Assembly: GCA_022563775.1 (NCBI GenBank)
Contig: JADFMS010000002.1
Span: 1-64,000, forward strand
DNA from: Fidelibacterota bacterium
Lineage (GTDB): Bacteria > Marinisomatota > SORT01
Direction: 5' to 3'
DNA length: 64,000 nucleotides
Position 1 is the first letter of the stretch; every line of letters starts with the position of its first letter. The position numbers and the translations under genes were made by a program. A model generated the notes under the pieces. That model saw only the letters and a program-made list of their open reading frames with translations, was not told the DNA's origin and made no database searches. Positions 52,905 to 63,023 of this stretch are shown here, in pieces.

Positions 52905-53318
52905 ATGAAAGGATTTAACGCTAATACAATTGATCGAATAGAAACTTTGGTTGGCGAAGGCACAACCATCGAAGGGAATATAGTTGGAATCAACAGTATC
53001 CTCATTAACGGAACTGTTACCGGAGATGTCACCACCGAAAGAACTCTCAGAGTAGGTAGATCCGGAATAATTAAGGGAAATGTCAAGGCAAATTCAGCTA
53101 TACTCGGAGGAATTATCGAGGGAGATTTGGATGTTAAAGATAGTACGGTGCTCGGTTCACACTCGAGCTTGAAGGGTGATCTGAAAACGGCTCGACTTAA
53201 AATAGAAGAGGGCGCCACATTCGAAGGAAGATGCGTAATGCTCGACAGGAACGCGGAAAAAGATTTGAATGATGATAGCGAAAAAACAAAAGATGAGCTC
53301 GATGTCAATTCGAGCTGA
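52905..53318 (+). CDS. Bactofilin
   Basis: A 137-residue bactofilin: a beta-helix core of repeated strands (TIEGNIVGINSILINGTVTG, GIIKGNVKANSAILGGIIEG, TVLGSHSSLKGDLKT) flanked by short disordered ends. Bactofilins polymerise without nucleotide into membrane-bound filaments and often position an M23 hydrolase such as the one encoded upstream. Confidence 0.92.
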   Translation: MKGFNANTIDRIETLVGEGTTIEGNIVGINSILINGTVTGDVTTERTLRVGRSGIIKGNVKANSAILGGIIEGDLDVKDSTVLGSHSSLKGDLKTARLKIEEGATFEGRCVMLDRNAEKDLNDDSEKTKDELDVNSS

Positions 53319-53323
53319 CCGGA

Positions 53324-53536
53324 ATGTCCAAACCTGATGATAAAAAAGAAACAAGGTTCAAAAATCAATATTACTCATTCGGTTTACAGGTGGCTGTTTC
53401 GTTCGCGTTCTATATGCTCGGAGGTTATTGGTTAGACAAAAAGTTTTCCACTCTGCCTCTATTTCTGCTCATCGGGATACTCTTTGCCTCTATTTCATTC
53501 GTATATTTTATGAGAAAACTCTATCGTCAAAAATAA
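53324..53536 (+). CDS. AtpZ/AtpI-family protein
   Basis: 70 residues with two membrane helices (about 22-36 and 41-62) in the AtpZ pattern FGLQVAVSFAFYMLGGYWLDKKF. Proteins of this family precede ATP synthase operons and may help Mg2+ uptake or c-ring assembly. Five bases after the bactofilin gene. Confidence 0.8.
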   Translation: MSKPDDKKETRFKNQYYSFGLQVAVSFAFYMLGGYWLDKKFSTLPLFLLIGILFASISFVYFMRKLYRQK

Positions 53537-53562
53537 TAGTCCGATAAAAACCAAGACGTCGC

Positions 53563-53946
53563 TTGATAAATAATTTTCACCTGGTAGGGTCGGTCATAAC
53601 AGCTCTTACAGCTCTATTGATCTATCTCGTTTTTTCTAATTTCATTGAGGCGGACGGACAAACTTACCTGTATGCGTTGCTGACGGCATTTATAATGATG
53701 GAAGCGAGTCATTTTTTTAGAAATTGGGGAGCTCAAGGAGACACTGCGCAACTGTTAAAAGGTGTTTCATTCAGTTTCGGAAGCAAAGTCGCTATCTTTT
53801 TATTCTCTTATTGGATATTAAATGAGTTCACAAATATAAATATTAAATATTTTTTGATAATTCTGGTTGCAATTTATTTTTTCCTATTTATCTTTGAGGT
53901 TCAATATATGATGAAGACTGAAAATAGGAACATTAAGAAGACATAA
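53563..53946 (+). CDS. ATP synthase I-like membrane protein
   Basis: 127 residues with four hydrophobic helices, directly in front of atpB. By position and topology it is the AtpI-like gene of the operon (c-ring assembly), though the sequence is poorly conserved. The start is TTG 53563, with no strong binding site. Confidence 0.6.
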   Translation: MINNFHLVGSVITALTALLIYLVFSNFIEADGQTYLYALLTAFIMMEASHFFRNWGAQGDTAQLLKGVSFSFGSKVAIFLFSYWILNEFTNINIKYFLIILVAIYFFLFIFEVQYMMKTENRNIKKT

Positions 53947-54750
53947 ATGTTGTTATCTGAAGGATCAAAAAAGGTCCAGAGTTTAGGTGATATTGAGCCG
54001 ATTCATGTTGTGGGGGAAATCTTTCACGAAGTAAGCGATCAAGTTTGGATAGAATTAAGTCTGTTCGGATTTGACCTGTCAATAACAAAGCTCACCATAT
54101 TTATGTGGATAGCTTCGGCGATTCTTTTGGGGATTACGTTCAGTGTGAGAAATAATCTGAGATTGGTCCCAAAAGGGCGATTGGCGCAGGCATTGGAAGC
54201 GATGGTACAATTCATTCGTGATGATATAGTAAAACCGAATTTACAGGAAGACTGGAAGGGATTCATGCCTCTGTTTTGCACCTTCTTCTTCTTTGTACTG
54301 ATGAATAACGCCATCGGAATGATTCCATATCTTGCTAACCCTACAGGAAGTTTAAGCGTGACGGGAATGCTCGCAGGTATGACCTTTCTGACTATCATTT
54401 TCGGAGGTATAAGAAAAAATGGATTCGGCGGATTTTTAAAATCTTTTGTGCCATCCGACGTTCCGGCATTCATACTGCCGATAATTGTTTTAGCTGAAGT
54501 TCTCGGCTTATTTACAAAATCGTTTGCGCTTGCCATCCGGTTATTTGCAAACATGATAGCCGGGCATATTGTCATACTGACGCTATTCGGATTGATTTAC
54601 ATTTTACAAAGTTGGCTGTTGGTTCCATTCACGATTGTAACCAATTTGGCAATGAGTGTTCTTGAAATATTGATAGTTTTGATTCAGACTTATGTGTTTA
54701 CATATCTTTCGGCAATATTTGTCGGAATGAGTTTACACCCGGAACATTGA
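53947..54750 (+). CDS. atpB: ATP synthase F0 subunit a
   Basis: 267 residues with five to six helices; the essential Arg is in KSFALAIRLFANMIAGH (about 197-213). It forms the proton half-channels against the c-ring. It begins directly after the stop of the preceding gene. Confidence 0.95.
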   Translation: MLLSEGSKKVQSLGDIEPIHVVGEIFHEVSDQVWIELSLFGFDLSITKLTIFMWIASAILLGITFSVRNNLRLVPKGRLAQALEAMVQFIRDDIVKPNLQEDWKGFMPLFCTFFFFVLMNNAIGMIPYLANPTGSLSVTGMLAGMTFLTIIFGGIRKNGFGGFLKSFVPSDVPAFILPIIVLAEVLGLFTKSFALAIRLFANMIAGHIVILTLFGLIYILQSWLLVPFTIVTNLAMSVLEILIVLIQTYVFTYLSAIFVGMSLHPEH

Positions 54751-54783
54751 GAATTAAAAAAGATAAATTAAGGAGAAATTAAT

Positions 54784-55020
54784 ATGGAATCACAGGCGTT
54801 AGCGTGGTTGGCGGCGGGTATCGGCGCAGGATTGATCACAATAGGAACAGGAATTGGTATTGGAAAGATCGGCAGCAGCGCGATGGAGAGCATCGGTAGA
54901 CAGCCTGAAGCCGCAGCAGATATCAGAGGGGCTATGATCGTAGCAGCCGCTCTTATCGAAGGTGTTGCATTCTTTTCAATCATTGTAACTGTACTACTCA
55001 TAGTTCTCACAGGAGAATAG
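54784..55020 (+). CDS. atpE: ATP synthase F0 subunit c
   Basis: 78 residues, two helices with the polar loop RQPE (39-42) and the ion-binding Glu59 (AALIEGVAFF). The Na+ signature (Gln in helix 1, Ser/Thr after the Glu) is missing, so coupling to H+ is expected. GGAG precedes the ATG. Confidence 0.96.
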   Translation: MESQALAWLAAGIGAGLITIGTGIGIGKIGSSAMESIGRQPEAAADIRGAMIVAAALIEGVAFFSIIVTVLLIVLTGE

Positions 55021-55031
55021 GCGAACCGGAA

Positions 55032-55532
55032 ATGGAATTTACACTATTAGATGTAAGTACAGGACTCGTTTTTTGGTCTGCCATTACATTTCTGCTTCTG
55101 CTGTTCTTAATGAAGAAATTTCTTTGGGGACCGCTTATAGAAAATCTTGACCGCAGAGAAACGATGATAAATGATGCTGTTAAGAAGGCGGAAGAGACTC
55201 AAAAGAAATCTGAAGATGCGCTAAAGGAATATAACAAGAAACTTGCTGAAGCGAGAGAGGAAGTTCGCCAGATAGTTGCCGCAGGGAGAGAGTCCGCGGA
55301 AAAAGTAAAGGCGGATATCTTAGAAGAAGCCAGCAAAAAATCTGCGTCATTGGTGGAAAAAGCCAAGAAAGAGATCGCTTCTGAGCGGTCAGACGCGATT
55401 AATCAGATAAAACAGCTGGTCGTGGACATTTCTATTTCAGCAGCGGAGAAAATGCTGAAACGGAATCTGAATGCTGAGGACCATATCAGCCTTATAGAAG
55501 AAACGATGCAGGGCATGGATAAGAAAAATTGA
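55032..55532 (+). CDS. atpF: ATP synthase F0 subunit b
   Basis: 166 residues: one membrane helix (about 10-28) and a long Ala/Lys/Glu coiled coil forming the peripheral stalk. A single b gene is present, so a b2 homodimer is expected. Its stop overlaps the TTG start of atpH (TTGA). Confidence 0.94.
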   Translation: MEFTLLDVSTGLVFWSAITFLLLLFLMKKFLWGPLIENLDRRETMINDAVKKAEETQKKSEDALKEYNKKLAEAREEVRQIVAAGRESAEKVKADILEEASKKSASLVEKAKKEIASERSDAINQIKQLVVDISISAAEKMLKRNLNAEDHISLIEETMQGMDKKN

Positions 55533-56065
55533 AAGATTTAACTGCGGCAAGAAAATATTCGGCAGTGTTGTTCGAGCTTGCGAAAGAGAAGAATGAGGTG
55601 AACGAAACAGGAGAGTGCTTGAAGCTGTTAAAGCAATCCTATAAAGCGATTCCTGAGTTCAGATCTTTCCTGTTTTCTTTTAAGATCAGTAATGCTCAAA
55701 AGATTGAAGCTCTCGGCGCTGTTTTCGGAGATGATTTTACGGATCTTTTATCAAAATTCATGAAAACATTGATAGAGAATAAAAGACAAGATTTGATTTC
55801 CGATATATCCGACAGCTATAATCTGAAGGCTATGGAATCGAAAAATCAACTGCTCGTGACAGCGGTTACGCATGAAAAACTATCAGATGAATTGACCGAC
55901 AATGTGAAAAAAGCATTGGAGAAGTTCTTTGATAAGGATGTTATAATTGAATCCACAGTGGATCCGTCTATCATCGGCGGGATAAAGTTAAGGATTGGGA
56001 ACACCGTCATTGACGGTTCTGTTCGAGGAAGTCTCACGCGATTGAGACAGACTCTCTTGAACTGA
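55529..56065 (+). CDS. atpH: ATP synthase F1 subunit delta
   Basis: 178 residues; N-terminal helical bundle ([16 protein letters not shown]) and the C-terminal motif [20 protein letters not shown]. It joins the peripheral stalk to the F1 head. TTG start coupled to atpF. Confidence 0.93.
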   Translation: MKDLTAARKYSAVLFELAKEKNEVNETGECLKLLKQSYKAIPEFRSFLFSFKISNAQKIEALGAVFGDDFTDLLSKFMKTLIENKRQDLISDISDSYNLKAMESKNQLLVTAVTHEKLSDELTDNVKKALEKFFDKDVIIESTVDPSIIGGIKLRIGNTVIDGSVRGSLTRLRQTLLN

Positions 56066-56085
56066 GTGATAATTTAGGAGTAATA

Positions 56086-57603
56086 ATGGCTATAAAAACC
56101 GACGAAATAACTTCTCTGCTTAAAAAGCAAATAGAAGGTTTCAAGGTAACAGTTGATGTTGAAGAAGTTGGCGAAGTGATAATGGTGGGGGACGGTATTG
56201 CCAGAGTTGTCGGGCTTGAAAATGCAATGGCATCGGAACTTATAGAGTTTCCGGGCGGTGTTTTCGGTATGGCGCTCAATCTTGAGATGGACAACGTTGG
56301 AATTATCCTCTTCGGCGACGATAGGTATATTAAGGAAGGCGATACGGCAAAGAGAACCGGAAGGATAGTCGAGATAGGTGTGGGGGAAGAGATGTTGGGA
56401 AGGGTTGTAAATCCAATCGGTCTTCCGCTCGACGGTAAGGGAAAGATCAACGCAACGGAATCTTACACTGTAGAAAAGAAAGCTCTCGGCGTGATCGATC
56501 GTCAACCCGTTACTGAACCTTTAGCGACAGGGATAAAGGCTATTGATTCGATGATCCCTATCGGGAGGGGTCAAAGAGAATTGATCATCGGCGATAGGCA
56601 AACCGGGAAGACCGCAATTGCGATCGATACTATAATCAATCAAAAAGGCGGGGACGTAAAGTGTATTTATGTCGCTATCGGACAAAAGGCTTCTACAGTT
56701 GCGACAGTGATACAAACTCTTGAAGACCGCGGCGCTATGGACTATACAGTTGTAGTGGCCGCGAATGCGACCGATCCCGCGCCTATGCAGTTCATCGCTC
56801 CTTATGCGGGGGCAGCCATAGGAGAGTACTTCAGGGATAAGGGAGAGCATGCTCTTGTGGTATATGATGATCTCTCCAAGCACGCATGGGCATACAGGCA
56901 GGTTTCTTTATTGTTGAGACGTCCCCCGGGTCGTGAAGCGTATCCCGGCGATGTGTTCTATCTTCACTCGAGACTCCTTGAGAGAGCCGCAAAGTTGAAC
57001 GATAAATTAGGCGGCGGCTCCCTAACGGCGCTTCCTATCATAGAGACTCAACTCAGTGACGTTTCAGCTTATATACCTACCAACGTGATTTCCATCACGG
57101 ATGGTCAAATATTTTTGGAAAAAGATCTTTTCTATTCGGGTATAAGACCGGCTATTAACGTCGGTATCTCAGTATCACGAGTAGGCTCGAACGCTCAGAT
57201 AAAAGCGATGAAGCAGGTGGCGGGTTCACTAAAGATCGATCTTGCCCAATATAGGGAAATAGCGGGATTCGCCAAGTTCGGCTCCGACCTCGACAAAGCT
57301 ACCCTTGCGCAGTTGACGAGGGGTGAGCGGTTAGTCGAAATTCTGAAGCAGAATCAATTCAAACCGATGAAGTTCGGTAATCAGATTGCATTGATATACG
57401 CCGGAACAAGCGGTCATTTAGATGAAATTCCAACTGCGAAGATCGTTCAGTTCGCGACAGAGTTCGATGACTATATGGAGCAGGAACATTCGAAAACACT
57501 TAAAGAAATAGACTCCGAAAAGGTCTTGTCCGATGAATTGAAAGAGGAATTGAAAAAGGCGGTTGAAAGTTTCGTCGATTCGTTCAAGTTGAAAGTGGCT
57601 TAG
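56086..57603 (+). CDS. atpA: ATP synthase F1 subunit alpha
   Basis: 505 residues with the non-catalytic Walker A GDRQTGKT (169-176) and the signature [17 protein letters not shown]. Standard length. A GGAG site precedes the ATG. Its TAG stop overlaps the GTG start of atpG. Confidence 0.97.
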   Translation: MAIKTDEITSLLKKQIEGFKVTVDVEEVGEVIMVGDGIARVVGLENAMASELIEFPGGVFGMALNLEMDNVGIILFGDDRYIKEGDTAKRTGRIVEIGVGEEMLGRVVNPIGLPLDGKGKINATESYTVEKKALGVIDRQPVTEPLATGIKAIDSMIPIGRGQRELIIGDRQTGKTAIAIDTIINQKGGDVKCIYVAIGQKASTVATVIQTLEDRGAMDYTVVVAANATDPAPMQFIAPYAGAAIGEYFRDKGEHALVVYDDLSKHAWAYRQVSLLLRRPPGREAYPGDVFYLHSRLLERAAKLNDKLGGGSLTALPIIETQLSDVSAYIPTNVISITDGQIFLEKDLFYSGIRPAINVGISVSRVGSNAQIKAMKQVAGSLKIDLAQYREIAGFAKFGSDLDKATLAQLTRGERLVEILKQNQFKPMKFGNQIALIYAGTSGHLDEIPTAKIVQFATEFDDYMEQEHSKTLKEIDSEKVLSDELKEELKKAVESFVDSFKLKVA

Positions 57604-58517
57604 TGGCAACTCTAAAAGAAATAAAGACGAAGATGTCGTCGGTTAAGGGGATCGAGCAGGTCACCCGCGCCATGAAGATGGTGGCAACAGTGAAACTTCG
57701 CCGCGCGCAGGAGGCGATACTTCAGGCGAGACCATATGCGTATAGGATAAAAGACCTCATCAATAATTGTATACCGAAGATAGAGATTGATATAAATCCT
57801 CTTTTAGCCGTTCGGGAACCGTCTAAATTCTGTGTGGTTGTGGTTACTTCGGATAGAGGTTTATGCGGTTCATTTAATACAAATATTTTGAATAGATCTG
57901 TTAATATCATTGATTCCTACGGTAGGGAAAACACAAGTGTTATAGCTGTGGGAAGGAAAGCGAGAGATTTTTTCACGAACCGGAATTACGATCTGCTTGC
58001 GGCATATACCGGTTTTTCCAAAGAGCTCCGCTTTGAGCATGCGGTTGGAATAACCGATACGATTACATCTCAATATCTCTCTCATGATCTTGACTGGGTT
58101 GATGTTGTATATCACGAATTCAAATCGGCAGTGAAGCAAGATTTGATAGCGGAACGGTTTTTACCGCTGACAGGTGGCGATCCAAGAGACGATTTTCTGC
58201 CCGGAATGAAGGATAAGAAAGGGAAGGAAAAAGAAGAAGTAAGTGTGGGAATATCCGGTGAGATGCTTTTCGAACCCTCTGTTGAAGAGGTGGTGAATGC
58301 CATAGTCCCCAAATATTTGAATGTTCAAATGTGGCGTATACTTCTTGAATCGCTGGCATCCGAACAGGGCGCGAGGATGACCGCTATGGATAACGCAACC
58401 GAATCCGCCAATGAAATGATAGATGATCTACAGCTGTCCTATAATAAGGCGAGACAATCGTCAATAACGAGAGAGCTGCTCGATATCGTAGGTGGAGCGG
58501 AGGCTCTTAAAGGTTAA
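57603..58517 (+). CDS. atpG: ATP synthase F1 subunit gamma
   Basis: 304 residues: the N-terminal helix KEIKTKMSSVKGIEQVTRAMKMVA and the C-terminal helix with NATESANEMIDDL form the rotating shaft. GTG start overlapping the atpA stop. A charged insert (KDKKGKEKEEVS, about 203-215) is longer than in common gammas. Confidence 0.95.
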   Translation: MATLKEIKTKMSSVKGIEQVTRAMKMVATVKLRRAQEAILQARPYAYRIKDLINNCIPKIEIDINPLLAVREPSKFCVVVVTSDRGLCGSFNTNILNRSVNIIDSYGRENTSVIAVGRKARDFFTNRNYDLLAAYTGFSKELRFEHAVGITDTITSQYLSHDLDWVDVVYHEFKSAVKQDLIAERFLPLTGGDPRDDFLPGMKDKKGKEKEEVSVGISGEMLFEPSVEEVVNAIVPKYLNVQMWRILLESLASEQGARMTAMDNATESANEMIDDLQLSYNKARQSSITRELLDIVGGAEALKG

Positions 58518-58581
58518 ATTTTATATAATGATGGAGTTCTAAGATTTATTTTAAATTGCAGCTTATAATAGAAATTCTTAA

Positions 58582-58719
58582 CGTCATTGCGAGGAGTGTA
58601 ACGACGAAGCAATCTCATAATTATCAAAAGCTTCCACAAAATACGAGATTGGCATACGCCTGTCTTCGGCTGCGACGTCCGACTGAAACCCCCGCTTTTA
58701 GCGGGGCAAAGACAGATTG
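58582..58719. repeat. Structured repeat between atpG and atpD
   Basis: The 268-bp gap splits an otherwise tight operon. It holds a GTCATTGCGAGGAG...GACGAAGCAATCTC unit, a form of intergenic repeat common in many bacterial genomes; CAATCTC (58610-58616) pairs with GAGATTG (58645-58651), CTGTCTT (58660-58666) with AAGACAG (58709-58715), enclosing CCCCGC/GCGGGG (58690-58695 with 58701-58706). It looks like a non-autonomous repeat insertion that leaves the genes intact. Confidence 0.65.
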
Positions 58720-58764
58720 TTTCATTTTATGAGCCACAAGATGATTAGATCAGAGAACTCATGA

Positions 58765-60183
<1,419 letters not shown>

Positions 60184-60185
60184 AA

Positions 60186-60590
60186 TTGGCTGAAAATTTC
60201 AATGTAGAAGTAGTAACTCCAACGTCATCAAGAACTTTTTATGATGTTCATCATGTCCGGGCACCGGGGTTAGACGGTAGTTTCGGGATATTAGCCAGAC
60301 ATATTCCCGCTATCATTGCCCTAAAACCGGGGGAAGTCAAGATTGAAAGCGGTGATCGCCGACAATTATTAGCAATCAGCGAAGGTTATTGTGAAATTCA
60401 GAGAGAACGAATTCTCTTGTTAGTTGAGACTGCCGAACTGCCGGAGGATATTGATGTAGAAAGAGCGCAAGCAGCGCTTGAAAGAGCACAGAAAATTCTC
60501 AGCGAGCATCCGGAAGACCTGAATCCGGATAGAGCAAAGGCTGCCATCAGCAGAGCGAAGAACAGGCTGGGGATAGCGAAGAGGAAATAA
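60186..60590 (+). CDS. atpC: ATP synthase F1 subunit epsilon
   Basis: 134 residues: N-terminal beta-sandwich (VEVVTPTSSRTFYD, GSFGILARHIPAIIAL) and a two-helix C-terminal domain rich in Ala, Arg and Glu that can inhibit ATPase activity. TTG start right after atpD. Last gene of the operon. Confidence 0.93.
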   Translation: MAENFNVEVVTPTSSRTFYDVHHVRAPGLDGSFGILARHIPAIIALKPGEVKIESGDRRQLLAISEGYCEIQRERILLLVETAELPEDIDVERAQAALERAQKILSEHPEDLNPDRAKAAISRAKNRLGIAKRK

Positions 60591-60621
60591 TATTCAGGAA
60601 GTCGATTCAGATGGAATAGTC

Positions 60622-60650
60622 AATAAGGACTTAAAACCCTTATTTTTTTT
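60622..60650 (+). terminator. Terminator of the ATP synthase operon
   Basis: AATAAGG (60622-60628) pairs with CCTTATT (60638-60644), 9-nt loop, followed by a run of eight T. Confidence 0.85.
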
Positions 60651-60726
60651 CTGTTTCTATCAAGTAGAATATCTCAACTCAATTCTGTATATTAAGCTAC
60701 TATATGAAAATAGTTATAAAGATTAA

Positions 60727-62505
60727 GTGAAAGAGCAATATAAAGGATTACGCACGCACTTTTTGGGAGAATTGCGTAAAAATGATTCCGGGAGTGAAGT
60801 AACTCTTATGGGTTGGGTAGCCAAGCGTCGGGACCATGGCGGTCTAATTTTCGTTGATCTGAGAGACAGGTATGGCGTGACGCAGATCGTTTTCCATCCT
60901 CAGATGGCAGATGACGGGTTTGCCGTTGCGGAGAAACTTTCAGCCGAAGACGTTCTTAAGATCAGCGGCATAGTCGGTGAGCGACCTGAAGAAAGCGTCA
61001 ACACGGATCTTGACAGCGGCGAAATTGAGGTCAACGCTGAAAGCATAGAATTGCTGAATGAATCTGAAACTCCTCCGTTTGAAATAAGAGAAAATGTTGA
61101 AGCGTCGGAAGATCTTCGGCTCGAGTATCGATACCTGGACCTTCGCCGCAAGAAGATGCAAAATGCCATCATCACACGCCATCGGTTTTATCAGTCGGTA
61201 CGAAAATTCATGTCTGATAAGGGCTTTATAGAGATTGAAACTCCTGTTCTTACGAAATCTACTCCTGAGGGCGCTCGAGATTTTTTAGTCCCAAGCAGGA
61301 TAAGCAAGGGGAAATTTTATGCATTGCCGCAGTCTCCGCAAATTTACAAGCAGCTGTTGATGGTATCAGGTTTTGATAAATATTTTCAGATAGTCAAGGC
61401 GTTCAGAGATGAAGACTTAAGAGCCGACAGGCAGCCGGAACATACACAAATCGATATCGAGATGTCGTTTGTAGATGAATCTCATGTGAAAAAGATGACA
61501 GAGGAACTGATGGGAACAGTGTTTAAGGAAGTTATCGGTTATGATCTTCCTTTACCCTTTCCGACGATGACCTACGATGAAGCATTGAACCGTTTCGGAT
61601 CCGATAAGCCTGATCTTCGGTTCGGTGTGGAGATCATGAATGTTACAGAAATCGCAAACAGAGCTGATTTTAAGCTGTTCAACGATGCCGTGGGCAACGG
61701 AGGGATGGTCGGAGCAGTTGTAGCCGAAGCCAACGGGACTTTTAGTAGAAAAGTCATTGACGATATTGTCGAATACTCAAAAATATATGGTCTTCGGGGG
61801 TTATCGTGGGCAAAAGTCGAGGATGGCAAACTTGCAGGTGGAGTAAGTCGTCACTTTGATGACAGTTTGCAATCCGAACTGCTTGGTAATGTAAAAGCAA
61901 AAGATGGAGATGTCATATTCCTTGCAGCGGATAAAACTGATGTTGCATTAAAGGGTTTGGGAGCAATCCGGTTAGATATCGGCAGGCGACTCGACCTTAT
62001 AGATAAAGATTCGTTTTCACCCTTATGGGTTACGGATTTTCCGATGTTCGAGTGGGATGAAGATTCGAAAAGATATAGCGCAATGCATCATCCGTTCACC
62101 TCCCCAAAGACGGAAGATCTGGATTTATTGGATTCCGACCCTTCAAAAGTGTATGCAAGGGCATATGATATGGTCTTCAACGGGAGTGAGTTGGGTGGCG
62201 GGAGCATAAGAATCCACTCGAAAGAAGTGCAATCAAGAGTATTTAAGACGCTTGGGATAGGCGCTGATGAGGCAGAACAAAAATTCGGATTTTTATTGAA
62301 AGCGCTATCCTATGGAGCGCCCCCGCACGGCGGGATAGCTCTCGGGCTTGACAGAATAGTGACTACGATGTTAAGGCTTGATTCAATCCGGGATGTAATA
62401 GCATTTCCAAAGACCGCAAGCGCTTCAGCACTGATGGAAAAAGCGCCTTCGGAAGTTTCTGAAGCCCAATTAAAAGAATTAGGGATTAAGTTGGAACCTA
62501 AATAA
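60727..62505 (+). CDS. aspS: Aspartate-tRNA ligase
   Basis: 592 residues, the bacterial-type length with an inserted GAD domain: N-terminal OB fold (GWVAKRRDHGGLIFVDLRDRYG), class II motif 2 (FRDEDLRADRQPEHTQ) and motif 3 (GIALGLDRIV). It charges tRNA-Asp; since no Asp/Glu amidotransferase is in the window, whether it also charges tRNA-Asn cannot be judged. GTG start. Confidence 0.95.
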   Translation: MKEQYKGLRTHFLGELRKNDSGSEVTLMGWVAKRRDHGGLIFVDLRDRYGVTQIVFHPQMADDGFAVAEKLSAEDVLKISGIVGERPEESVNTDLDSGEIEVNAESIELLNESETPPFEIRENVEASEDLRLEYRYLDLRRKKMQNAIITRHRFYQSVRKFMSDKGFIEIETPVLTKSTPEGARDFLVPSRISKGKFYALPQSPQIYKQLLMVSGFDKYFQIVKAFRDEDLRADRQPEHTQIDIEMSFVDESHVKKMTEELMGTVFKEVIGYDLPLPFPTMTYDEALNRFGSDKPDLRFGVEIMNVTEIANRADFKLFNDAVGNGGMVGAVVAEANGTFSRKVIDDIVEYSKIYGLRGLSWAKVEDGKLAGGVSRHFDDSLQSELLGNVKAKDGDVIFLAADKTDVALKGLGAIRLDIGRRLDLIDKDSFSPLWVTDFPMFEWDEDSKRYSAMHHPFTSPKTEDLDLLDSDPSKVYARAYDMVFNGSELGGGSIRIHSKEVQSRVFKTLGIGADEAEQKFGFLLKALSYGAPPHGGIALGLDRIVTTMLRLDSIRDVIAFPKTASASALMEKAPSEVSEAQLKELGIKLEPK

Positions 62506-62597
62506 GAGAAGTTAGTATAAATTGATGTGCCATGAAAAATAAAATCAGATAACTACTTGTTTTTCAAGCATATGACGAGATAAATTAAAACGGAAAA

Positions 62598-62999
62598 ATG
62601 ATGATAAATGACATGGAGTCGAAACTGATTGTGAAAAATATGCAGAGAATAAAGAGCTTCGTTCAAACAAGGAGCTTGTTAGCGCTGACACTGATTGTAA
62701 TGTTATTAGCGGTTGCGTGTGGTGGCGGAGGTGGATTGACAACGGAGCAGCTTATAGAGTTAGAGGAAACAAAAGCGGCAGCTTTATCAGCTGAAGAGAA
62801 AATACAGCAACGAAAGGTCGCCAAAAAAACGCTTAGTGAAAATCTAACGGCAAAAAAGAAGGAATTGAAACAGATTCTGTCGGATAAAGAGCTGTTGATA
62901 AAAAGGCTGAAAGATCTCGAAAATTTGACAGGAGATGAAACGGAAGCTGATACAAACGGTGTTGACATAAACAGCGGAGATAACGGAGATGGCATTTAA
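62598..62999 (+). CDS. Small coiled-coil lipoprotein
   Basis: Up to 133 residues: signal peptide with lipobox AVAC followed by a Gly run (lipidated Cys41 from the first ATG), then a Lys/Glu/Leu coiled coil (about 50-110) and an Asp/Asn/Gly-rich acidic tail. Internal ATG codons at 62613 and 62640 are also possible starts; the last gives a signal peptide of normal length. It is 24 bases before a coiled-coil LysM gene, so the pair may act together at the cell wall or outer membrane. Family not recognised. Confidence 0.65.
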   Translation: MMINDMESKLIVKNMQRIKSFVQTRSLLALTLIVMLLAVACGGGGGLTTEQLIELEETKAAALSAEEKIQQRKVAKKTLSENLTAKKKELKQILSDKELLIKRLKDLENLTGDETEADTNGVDINSGDNGDGI

Positions 63000-63023
63000 A
63001 ACGAAATCAGAGGATAATATATA

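Noticed and set aside
54039..54575. 178-codon frame antisense to atpB
   Set aside because: Complete overlap with a certain gene and no family features.
54784..55020. Sodium-coupled ATP synthase c subunit
   Set aside because: Helix 1 lacks the Gln and the residue after Glu59 is Gly, not Ser/Thr; a proton type is expected.
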